Shown here: positions 20,405 to 27,282 of the stretch, one piece after another
Layout: each line of letters begins with the position of its first letter
Position numbering within the stretch: the first letter of the stretch is position 1
NCBI GenBank assembly: GCA_035574315.1
Contig: DATLYW010000042.1
Coordinates: 1 to 61,682 of the forward strand
DNA: 61,682 nt
Reading direction: 5' to 3'
Source: Candidatus Zixiibacteriota bacterium
GTDB lineage: Bacteria > Desulfobacterota > Binatia > UBA9968
Notes under the pieces: generated by a model
The model's input: only the letters and a program-made list of their open reading frames with translations
The model's database searches: none
What the model was told of the DNA's origin: nothing
Made by a program: the position numbers and the translations under genes

Positions 20405-20500
20405 CGATCAGGACACTTCGATGAAAGCCGGGGCTCGAAAATGAAGCTCGGCGTCTCGAAGCGCGGAGACTTCGAAGTTTCGCCTCTCTGCGTTCTCCCA
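20370..20500 (+). repeat. Dispersed intergenic repeat, copy A
   Basis: Starts with GCGAAGACGACGGGTCG (20370-20386), identical over 17 nt to 58443-58459. Similarity continues through ACTTCGAT (20415-20422 versus 58489-58496), CTCGAAG (20455-20461 versus 58529-58535) and a TTCG-rich tail, with a single-base offset. By hand alignment I estimate about two thirds identity over ~120 bp. Both copies lie at the 3' end of a gene on the same strand. This copy supplies the end of mtaB and most of the mtaB-rnc gap. Confidence 0.7.
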
Positions 20501-20598
20501 GCTCCAGGGTTGCCGCCCGCTTTGGCGGCTCGGCCGGGCAATCCGGGCTGAAGCTGCGGTTCAATGCCGCAGCCTCCGGCAGGTCGAACAGGTTTCGC

Positions 20599-21297
20599 TT
20601 GGCTCACAACCCGTCGCTCGATCGGCTTCAAGAGAAAATCGGCTACAAGTTCGCCGATCCCTCCCTGCTCGTGCGGGCGCTCACGCACGTCTCTTACAGC
20701 CGCGATCGGGACGAGGGACACAACGAGGTCCTCGAGTTTCTCGGCGACGCGGTACTGGACCTCGCCGTGAGCGATCTCTTGATCCGGAATTATCCGCGGC
20801 GGAGCGAAGGGGACCTTTCGCGCATGCGAGCCGCGCTGGTGAACTCCGCCGTCCTGGCCGAGAAGGCTGCCCAGCTCGAGCTCGGCGCGCTGCTGCGGCT
20901 CGGCAAGGGGGAGGAACGCAGCGGCGGTCGCACCAAGGAGTCGATTCTCGCCGGCGCTTTCGAGGCCTTGCTGGGAGCGATCTATCGCGACGGCGGTTAC
21001 GAGGCGGCCCGGCGCACGGTAGAGCGCTATTTCGCCGCGGACGTGCGGGCGAGAAGGCTGGGGCTTCGCGACTACAAGACCAGGCTGCAGGAGATCAGCC
21101 AGCTCCTGTTCCGGGAGCCGCCGAGCTACCGGCTGGTTTCGGAGACCGGGCCGGACCATGAAAAATATTTCGTCACGGAGATCTCGGTCGGCGGCAGGGT
21201 GCTCGGGACGGGCGAGGGCAGGAGCAAGAAGCAATCGGAGCAGGAAGCGGCGAGAAAAGCGCTGCGCGAGCTGCAGAGGAGCGGCCCGGACGATTGA
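20599..21297 (+). CDS. rnc: Ribonuclease III
   Basis: Double-stranded-RNA endonuclease for rRNA and mRNA processing. The N-terminal catalytic domain has the signature HNEVLEFLGDAVLDL (about residues 42-56), and the second acidic site is ESILAGAFEALLGAIYRDGG. The C-terminal dsRNA-binding domain is DYKTRLQEISQ through EQEAARKAL. 232 residues, normal. The start is TTG 20599, the last in-frame start before the conserved NPSLDRLQEKIGYKF; no upstream ATG fits. Confidence 0.94.
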   Translation: MAHNPSLDRLQEKIGYKFADPSLLVRALTHVSYSRDRDEGHNEVLEFLGDAVLDLAVSDLLIRNYPRRSEGDLSRMRAALVNSAVLAEKAAQLELGALLRLGKGEERSGGRTKESILAGAFEALLGAIYRDGGYEAARRTVERYFAADVRARRLGLRDYKTRLQEISQLLFREPPSYRLVSETGPDHEKYFVTEISVGGRVLGTGEGRSKKQSEQEAARKALRELQRSGPDD

Positions 21298-21318
21298 CCG
21301 AAGCCCGCAGGTCGCTCG

Positions 21319-23025
21319 TTGACCATGCCTCATCTCGAAAGCGATGTCCTGGTGGTCGGCGCGGGCGGCGCCGGCATGTACGCCGCCATCGCCGCGGCGC
21401 GCGCGGGCGCGTCCGTGGTCCTGCTCGACAAGAGTCTGGTGGGCCGCGGCGGCGCCACGGTCATGGCGCAGATGACCGTGGCGGCGGCGCTCGGGCATCA
21501 GGAGCCGGACGACTGGACCCTTCATCTGGCCGACACGCTCAAGGCCGGCCGCGGGCTGTGCAACGAGGAGCTGGCGGAGCTGCTCTGCCGCGGGGGTCCA
21601 GAGCGAATCCTGGAGATGGACGCGTGGGGAACGCGCTGGGCGCGCGAGGGGGGCCACATCAAACAGGAAACGGCGCCGGGACACAGCCGCAAGCGCTGCT
21701 GCTACGTCGATTTTCTCGCCACCGGCCCGGCGGTGGCCGGGACGCTGCGCCGCAAGGTGGGCGAGACCTCAGGGATCCGGCGGATCAGCAACGTCGCCGT
21801 CGTCCAGATCGCGGTGAAGGGCGGGCGCGCGCTGGGCGCGGTCGGCCTCAGCGTTCGGGACGGCCGTCTCGCGACGTTTCACGCCGGTGCGGTCGTTCTC
21901 GCCGCGGGAGGCCTGACCAGGCTCTATGCGCGCAACAGCGCCTCCGCGAACATGGGGGGCGAAGCCTGTGCCCTGGCGCTCGAGGCCGGGGCGGAGCTGG
22001 TCGACATGGAGTTCGTCCAGTTCTTTCCCATCGGCCACCTGGCGCCGCGCCTGGTCGGCATGGATCCGATCATGTGGGATCCGTTTCGCTACAAGCTCGG
22101 CGGCAGGCTGTTGAACGGCAGGCTCGAAGAGTTCGTCGATCGCTACGGCGGCACCGACTTCGGCCGCTACACCGCCACGCGCGACCTGGCTTCCTACGCG
22201 ATCCTCAAGGAGGTCGAGGCCGGCAGAGGCTCCCCGCACGGCGGCGCCTATCTCGACTTCCGGCATATCGGAGAGGCCCGGCTGCGCGAAGCGTTCGGGC
22301 CGGTGATCGACCGCTTGCTCGCCAACGGGATCGATTTGACCAAAACCCCCGTGGAAGTCGGACCGATCGCCCACTATCACATGGGCGGGATTCGGGTGGA
22401 CGGAAAGATGGAGACGCGGATCGAAGGGCTCTACGCCGCCGGAGAAGCGGTCGGCGGCGCCAACGGGGCCAATCGTCTTTCCGGCAACGCCATTACGGAA
22501 GCGCTGGTCTTCGGCGAGCGCGCGGGCCGCTCCGCGGCGGCGCGCGCGAGGAGCGGAGCGCCGCCGTGGGAGGCGTCGCTGGCGGAGCCCTCGATCGAGC
22601 GGCTCGACGCATTGAAAAAGGGGAAAGGCTCGCCCGGAGCGGCCTGGCCCGCCATGGTCCAGAGCGAGCTGCAGCGGCTCATGTGGGAGAACGCCGGCCC
22701 TTTTCGGACCGGGGGCAAGCTGGCTGCGGCGCTGGAGCGGATCCGCGAGATGCGCGACGAGCTGCCCGATTTGCGCGTCGGCGCCGCGGGCGCCTATAAC
22801 CTCGACATCCAGGACTGGTTCGAGCTGCGGGCCATGCTGCTCTCAGCCGAATGCGTCGTGCAATCGGCACTGGCCCGGCGGGAAAGCCGGGGCGCGCACC
22901 AGCGGGAAGACTTCGCCGAGACCAGACCCGAGCTGGAGCGCAACCAGGTGCTCGAGCTTCGGGACGGCAGGCTGTGCTCGCGCTGGATCACCCCGATGGG
23001 GCGGGTGGAGGCCGATCGTGGCTGA
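21319..23025 (+). CDS. FrdA/SdhA-like FAD-binding flavoprotein subunit
   Basis: About 568 residues of the succinate dehydrogenase/fumarate reductase flavoprotein superfamily. FAD site VVGAGGAGMYAAIAAARAG at residues 12-30, FAD_binding_2 domain, active-site block IAHYHMGGIRVDGKMETRIEGLYAAGEA and C-terminal helical domain. The His that covalently holds FAD in membrane Sdh/Frd (in SHTVAAEGG) is absent; the equivalent run reads GRGGATVMAQMTVAAA, so FAD is probably bound non-covalently. The substrate is unknown. It overlaps the next gene by 8 bp, which encodes a 2Fe-2S protein, so the two likely form a complex. TTG 21319 or ATG 21325 may start it. Confidence 0.88.
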   Translation: MTMPHLESDVLVVGAGGAGMYAAIAAARAGASVVLLDKSLVGRGGATVMAQMTVAAALGHQEPDDWTLHLADTLKAGRGLCNEELAELLCRGGPERILEMDAWGTRWAREGGHIKQETAPGHSRKRCCYVDFLATGPAVAGTLRRKVGETSGIRRISNVAVVQIAVKGGRALGAVGLSVRDGRLATFHAGAVVLAAGGLTRLYARNSASANMGGEACALALEAGAELVDMEFVQFFPIGHLAPRLVGMDPIMWDPFRYKLGGRLLNGRLEEFVDRYGGTDFGRYTATRDLASYAILKEVEAGRGSPHGGAYLDFRHIGEARLREAFGPVIDRLLANGIDLTKTPVEVGPIAHYHMGGIRVDGKMETRIEGLYAAGEAVGGANGANRLSGNAITEALVFGERAGRSAAARARSGAPPWEASLAEPSIERLDALKKGKGSPGAAWPAMVQSELQRLMWENAGPFRTGGKLAAALERIREMRDELPDLRVGAAGAYNLDIQDWFELRAMLLSAECVVQSALARRESRGAHQREDFAETRPELERNQVLELRDGRLCSRWITPMGRVEADRG

Positions 23026-23398
23026 GCGCAACGACCGGAGAGCCGTTCTGCTGATCCGCCGGGGAACGGCCGCGGAGGCGGCCCGCTACGAACGGTTCGA
23101 GGTGCCGTACGAGGACGGCATGTCGGTCCTGGACGCGCTCCGCTGGATTCGCATCCACCGTGACGGCACGCTCGCGGTGCGCTACAGCTGCATCAACGCC
23201 AACGCCTGCAAGACCTGCATGGCGCTGGTCAACGGCGAGGTCGAATACACCTGCACCGCGAAGCTCACGCCAGGGCCCATCACCGTGGAGCCGCTTCCCA
23301 AGCGCCCATGGATCCGCGACCTGGTGGCCGATACGGTGCCCGACGACGAGAAGCTCGACGAGGAAGAAGAACCTCGGAAACGGAACGGTGCCCGATGA
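23018..23398 (+). CDS. Small 2Fe-2S protein, FrdB/SdhB N-terminal-domain-like
   Basis: 126 residues resembling only the 2Fe-2S ferredoxin half of SdhB/FrdB; the C-terminal 4Fe-4S/3Fe-4S half is missing. Cluster cysteines are in YSCINANACKTCM and YTC, giving C-x5-C-x2-C-x11-C. Classical FrdB/SdhB have x4 in the first interval, so there is one extra residue. The tail is very acidic (DDEKLDEEEEPRKRN). It overlaps the flavoprotein by 8 bp and the DCC gene by 4 bp, implying tight coupling. It probably passes electrons to or from the flavoprotein. Confidence 0.8.
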   Translation: MAERNDRRAVLLIRRGTAAEAARYERFEVPYEDGMSVLDALRWIRIHRDGTLAVRYSCINANACKTCMALVNGEVEYTCTAKLTPGPITVEPLPKRPWIRDLVADTVPDDEKLDEEEEPRKRNGAR

Positions 23399-23805
23399 GC
23401 GGTCCAGAGGAACAGGAGCCCCGGGGCTGGGTGCTTTACGACGGCGCCTGCGGTTTTTGCAGCCGGTGGGTGCCGTACTGGGAAAAGACGCTCGAAAAGC
23501 GAGGCTTTCGCATCGCCCCGCTGCAGGCCGGCTGGGTCGCCGAGAGACTGGGGCTTCGCGACGGCGACGCCGGACCGGACCTGCGCCTGCTCCTGGCGGG
23601 CGGAGCCGAGCTCCGCGGGACCGAGGCGTACCGCTACCTGATGAGACGCATCTGGTGGGCGACGCCTCTCTACGCGCTCTCGATCCTGCCGGGCTTGCGG
23701 CTGCTGTTCGACGGGGCCTACCGCGCCTTCGCCGACAATCGGTACCGGATCTCGCGCGCGTGCCGCCTTCCCGCCTCGTTCGACCGAAAAAAAACGCCCG
23801 ATTGA
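23395..23805 (+). CDS. DCC-family (DUF393) thiol-disulfide oxidoreductase-like protein
   Basis: 136 residues carrying the DCC signature YDGACGFCSRWV at about residues 15-26, with CxxC in a thioredoxin-like context. A hydrophobic middle region (RRIWWATPLYALSILPGLRLLF) is usual for this family. Function is unknown; a redox role is inferred from the CxxC. ATG 23395 overlaps the upstream gene. The 3' end is only 7 bp from the convergent DUF6282 gene. Confidence 0.85.
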   Translation: MSGPEEQEPRGWVLYDGACGFCSRWVPYWEKTLEKRGFRIAPLQAGWVAERLGLRDGDAGPDLRLLLAGGAELRGTEAYRYLMRRIWWATPLYALSILPGLRLLFDGAYRAFADNRYRISRACRLPASFDRKKTPD

Positions 23806-23812
23806 GCGCGCC

Positions 23813-24700
23813 TCAGGCGAGCCCCATGAGCCGCGCGGGGTTCGCGCAGGCGACCTGCCGCACCTCTTCGGGGCGCAAGCCCCCTTCGTGCAGCATGCCG
23901 CAAAACATGCGGAAAAGCTCGGGGGGATTCGGGCTGTAGGGTCGGAAATAGTCGGTGCTCGCCACCACCTGAGAGAGGCCGATCTCGCGCAGCTGGCGGA
24001 CCAGCTCGAAGGAGTCCATGCGCCCGGGCGCGAGCGCGTTCCAGCACACTTCCACGAAGGCGCCCAGCTCGGCGGCCCGCCGCATGGCGTCGAGCGGCAT
24101 GGCGATGATGTGGCTGTGCGCGTGATTGACGACGATCCGCCGAAAGCCGATATCGCGCCCCGCTTCGATGAAAGCAAGCGATTCCTGCCAGGAGACGTGG
24201 CCGGTGCCGAGCGCCAGGTCGCAGGCCTTGCAGCATTCCAGGATCTCGTGCCCGCGCCGGTCGAGCCGGCCGCGGTCGTCGAGAAAATAGTAGGCCGGGT
24301 TTTCCAGGCGCGCGTGATCCCTGTAGTACTGGGGGATGCGGCTGCTGAAGCCGCGGCGCTCGACGTCGTTGCGCGCGCTCCACGTGGGAAGAAAGACCAT
24401 CTTCCCTCCCAGCCGCGCGCACGCCTCGACCACGCAGGCATTGGGCCCGCCGGCGACGATGTTCAACGCGGCGCTGGACCAGAGGGCGACCCGGGTCTGC
24501 ACCGCGGTAAGGATGTGGGGAACGACGTTGGCGGTGGGCCACCAGTGCGACTTCAAGACCACGCCGCGCAGGCCCATCGCTTCCGCCTTCGGCAGCCAGG
24601 CGATCTCCGGCTCGCGCTTGCGCTCTTCCGCGGAAAATTCGAGATCGGCGTGGCAGTGGACGTCGATCGCTCCTTCGATCAGGTCATCGTAAAGGGACAT
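23813..24700 (-). CDS. DUF6282-type TIM-barrel metal-dependent hydrolase
   Basis: 295 residues. It starts DLIEGAIDVHCHADLEF, giving the HxH metal motif of the amidohydrolase superfamily at about residues 15-17. Further putative metal or active-site residues are LKSHWW, NHAHSH and ASTDYFRPY. The overall pattern matches the DUF6282 family, whose substrate is unknown. These genes are common in environmental Rokubacteria/Binatota-like genomes (recollection, not searched). The start ATG 24700 fits the conserved N-terminus. It is co-oriented with the radical SAM gene 102 bp upstream. Confidence 0.78.
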   Translation of the reverse strand: MSLYDDLIEGAIDVHCHADLEFSAEERKREPEIAWLPKAEAMGLRGVVLKSHWWPTANVVPHILTAVQTRVALWSSAALNIVAGGPNACVVEACARLGGKMVFLPTWSARNDVERRGFSSRIPQYYRDHARLENPAYYFLDDRGRLDRRGHEILECCKACDLALGTGHVSWQESLAFIEAGRDIGFRRIVVNHAHSHIIAMPLDAMRRAAELGAFVEVCWNALAPGRMDSFELVRQLREIGLSQVVASTDYFRPYSPNPPELFRMFCGMLHEGGLRPEEVRQVACANPARLMGLA

Positions 24701-24802
24701 AGCGGCTCCTTGGGATCGTAAACGGGACGAATCCGGCGGAAGAAGAAAAGGGGTTCCGCCACGCCCGGCACTCCCTTGATCCTGGTGACCGTCGCGGGCG
24801 GG

Positions 24803-26089
24803 TTATCGCGCAGCAGAAGCCTTGGCCGCGCCGCCGCAGCAGCGTTTGTATTTCCTCCCGCTGCCGCACGGGCACGGATCGTTACGCCCGGCTCCCGCTC
24901 CCGGCCGCCGCGCATCCCGGGCCCGCACGATCTCCATCAGCTTTTCCGCGGGCTCGCCCGCCTCGACCAATCGCGCGAATTCCTGGAAATAGGGCTTGCT
25001 GTGCGTGAAGAACCGCTTGAGGCCGGCGCAGAGATAGTTGAGGCCCTCCTCGCCGTCGGGGGTCCGGATCAGCCGGTCCTTGGGACAGCCGCCGTTGCAC
25101 ATGTCCCGCACTTCGCACTCCCGGCAGTACCGGGGCAGGGCCGTCCACTTGCGCCGGCCGAACTCGCGCTGCGCCGGGTCCTCGATCAGCTCCGCCAGCG
25201 TCCGCTCGTAGATGTTGCCGATCTTGTGCGCGGGCTCGACGTAGTGATCGCAAGAGTAGAAGTCTCCGTTGTGCTCGACGACCGGCACGTCGCCGCAGGT
25301 CTCGCGGAAGATGCAAAGCGCGTGCTCCATGCCGAGAAAAGGTCGGACGGCCTCGTCGAAGAGCTGGATGAAAACCCTGCCGATGTCGTTGCGCACCCAC
25401 TCGTCGAAAACCGCGCACAAAAAATCGCCGTAGGCGTCGGCCGGCACCGAGCGCGGGTGAACCGGGGCCATCGGGTCGGCGGTTTTTTCCACCAGCGGGA
25501 GAAACTGCAGGTACTGTCCGCCGATCTCCTTGAGGAAGCGGTAGACGGCGATCGGGTGGCGGACGTTGGCTTCGTGGACGACGCACAGCAAATCGACGTG
25601 GATCTCGTGCTGCCGGAGGAGCTGGAACGCCTGGACGACGGCGCGATGCGTCGGCTTGCGGCCCTTGGTCAGCCGATAGCGGTCGTGCAGGTCGCGCGGG
25701 CCGTCCAGGCTCAGGCCCACGTAGAAGTTTTCCGCCGCGAGAAACCGGCACCACTCCTCATCGATCAACGTCCCGTTGGTCTGGATGCCGTTGACGAGCT
25801 GCTTCCCGGGGGAAAGATATTTTTTCTGCAGCGCGACCGCCTTGCGGAAAAAATCGACGCCCAGGAGCGTCGGCTCCCCTCCGTGCCACGAGAAGCTCAC
25901 GATCTCCTTGGGCGTCGCCCGGATGTGCTGGGCGATGTAGCGCTCGAGCGTCTCGTCGCTGAGCCGAAAGCTCGTGCCCTTCGGGTAGAGATCTTCCTTC
26001 TTGAGGTAATAGCAGTAGTCGCAGTCGAGGTTGCAGATCGCCCCGACCGTCTTCACCATGATCTGGAATTCGCGCGCCGCAGTTTCCAC
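24803..26089 (-). CDS. Radical SAM/SPASM anaerobic sulfatase-maturase-like enzyme with SEC-C tail
   Basis: About 428 residues. Radical SAM CxxxCxxC in CNLDCDYCYY, then SFSWHGGEPTLLG, GIQTNGTLID and FYVGLSLDGP. The SPASM region has CDHYVEP, CRECEVRDMCNGGCPKDR and YLCAGLKRFF, cysteines that hold two auxiliary clusters. This is the arrangement of anSME-type enzymes that oxidise a Cys or Ser in a target protein to formylglycine. The C-terminus carries a SEC-C zinc motif (GRNDPCPCGSGRKYKRCC). GTG 26089 is preferred because AGGAAAGG lies just upstream; ATG 26059 is the alternative. No sulfatase lies nearby, so the target is unknown. It is divergent from the cytochrome locus. Confidence 0.82.
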   Translation of the reverse strand: METAAREFQIMVKTVGAICNLDCDYCYYLKKEDLYPKGTSFRLSDETLERYIAQHIRATPKEIVSFSWHGGEPTLLGVDFFRKAVALQKKYLSPGKQLVNGIQTNGTLIDEEWCRFLAAENFYVGLSLDGPRDLHDRYRLTKGRKPTHRAVVQAFQLLRQHEIHVDLLCVVHEANVRHPIAVYRFLKEIGGQYLQFLPLVEKTADPMAPVHPRSVPADAYGDFLCAVFDEWVRNDIGRVFIQLFDEAVRPFLGMEHALCIFRETCGDVPVVEHNGDFYSCDHYVEPAHKIGNIYERTLAELIEDPAQREFGRRKWTALPRYCRECEVRDMCNGGCPKDRLIRTPDGEEGLNYLCAGLKRFFTHSKPYFQEFARLVEAGEPAEKLMEIVRARDARRPGAGAGRNDPCPCGSGRKYKRCCGGAAKASAAR

Positions 26090-26245
26090 AGGCCTTTCCT
26101 GTACCCGACCGAGCTCGTTTTCCGGGACTGTACTTAAAAAACCGAGCGAAGTCACTACCCTGCGCCCCCGGCCGCAGCGGCCGTCCCCGGGTTCCCCGGG
26201 GCGCCCGCGTTTCGGCAGGGCTCGAAAAATGGGCCAAATGGCCGA

Positions 26246-26275
26246 TGGACAGGCCCGGAGCGAGGATGATATAAG
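26246..26275 (+). promoter_or_regulatory. Predicted sigma-70 promoter of the MtrA/PioA-like operon
   Basis: TGGACA (26246-26251) and TATAAG (26270-26275) with an 18-nt spacer, five of six consensus matches in each box. GGAGG at 26311-26315 follows, before ATG 26320. It lies in the 230-bp divergent gap between the radical SAM gene and the decahaem cytochrome gene. Confidence 0.6.
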
Positions 26276-26319
26276 CACCCTCGGTAGCCGAAGGCTCGTG
26301 CGAACGAGAGGGAGGACGT

Positions 26320-27270
26320 ATGAGGCGCTCGATGCTCGTCGTTTTGGTTGGCGCTGGCTTCCTTTTGGTCCGCACCTCCGCCGCTTCGGCGGCGCAGCCT
26401 GAGGCGGCGAAACCCGCCGCTCCCACCTACGTCGGCACCGAGGTCTGCAAAGCCTGCCACGCCCCCGCGTTCGAGAAGTTTTCCCACACGATGATGGGGA
26501 AAATTTTTCTCTTCAACGCGCGCAACGAAACCGAAAAACAAGCCTGTGAGAACTGCCACGGTCCGGGAAGCGCCCATGTCGCGGCCGGCGGCGGCAAGGG
26601 GGTCGGCGGGCTGATCACGTTCCGAAAGGATTCGGGGGAATCGGCCGAGGTCCAGAACCAGCCCTGTCTCACCTGCCATCAGCGCGGAGTGCAAACCTAC
26701 TGGGAGGCAAGCCCTCACGCCAGCCGAGGAATCGCCTGCGTCAACTGCCACACCCTCATGGAGAAGACGACCGATCGCTTCCAACTGGCGAAGGTCGGCG
26801 ACCGGACACCTTTTTTCAACAAGCGCGCGCAGACCGAGGTTTGCGGCCAGTGTCATCTGCAGAGAAAGGCGCAGCTCATGCGCTCTTCGCACATGCCTGT
26901 GAGGGAAGGGAAGATAACCTGTACCGATTGCCACAATCCGCACGGGACTCCTAATCCCGCCCAACTCAAGCAGGCAAGCGTAAACGAAAATTGCTACACC
27001 TGCCACGCGGAGCGCCGCGGTCCGTTTCTCTGGGAGCATCCTCCGGTGCTCGAGAACTGCGCCAACTGCCACGAGCCTCACGGCTCGGTCAATGATCGGC
27101 TTCTCAAGGTGACCGATCCTCGGCTCTGCACGCAATGTCACATCGCCACGCGTCACCCGGGCACGCCGCGCGGCAGCACCTCGGTCTTTTTCTTCAACCG
27201 GAGCTGTACGAACTGCCACAGCCAGGTGCACGGGTCGAACCATCCGTCAGGACGTCGCTTTCAGCGATAG
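26320..27270 (+). CDS. DmsE/MtrA/PioA-family periplasmic decahaem cytochrome c
   Basis: 316 residues with a Sec signal peptide (about 1-27, ending AASAAQPEAA) and ten CXXCH motifs: CKACH, CENCH, CLTCH, CVNCH, CGQCH, CTDCH, CYTCH, CANCH, CTQCH, CTNCH. Ten haems in about 290 mature residues, with a barrel-encoding gene 12 bp downstream, match MtrA of Shewanella and PioA of Rhodopseudomonas, which sit inside an outer-membrane barrel and carry electrons across the outer membrane. The direction of flow cannot be read from sequence. Isolated DmsE-like decahaems also exist, but the partner makes the conduit role likely. Confidence 0.92.
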   Translation: MRRSMLVVLVGAGFLLVRTSAASAAQPEAAKPAAPTYVGTEVCKACHAPAFEKFSHTMMGKIFLFNARNETEKQACENCHGPGSAHVAAGGGKGVGGLITFRKDSGESAEVQNQPCLTCHQRGVQTYWEASPHASRGIACVNCHTLMEKTTDRFQLAKVGDRTPFFNKRAQTEVCGQCHLQRKAQLMRSSHMPVREGKITCTDCHNPHGTPNPAQLKQASVNENCYTCHAERRGPFLWEHPPVLENCANCHEPHGSVNDRLLKVTDPRLCTQCHIATRHPGTPRGSTSVFFFNRSCTNCHSQVHGSNHPSGRRFQR

Positions 27271-27282
27271 GGGAGGTCCAAG

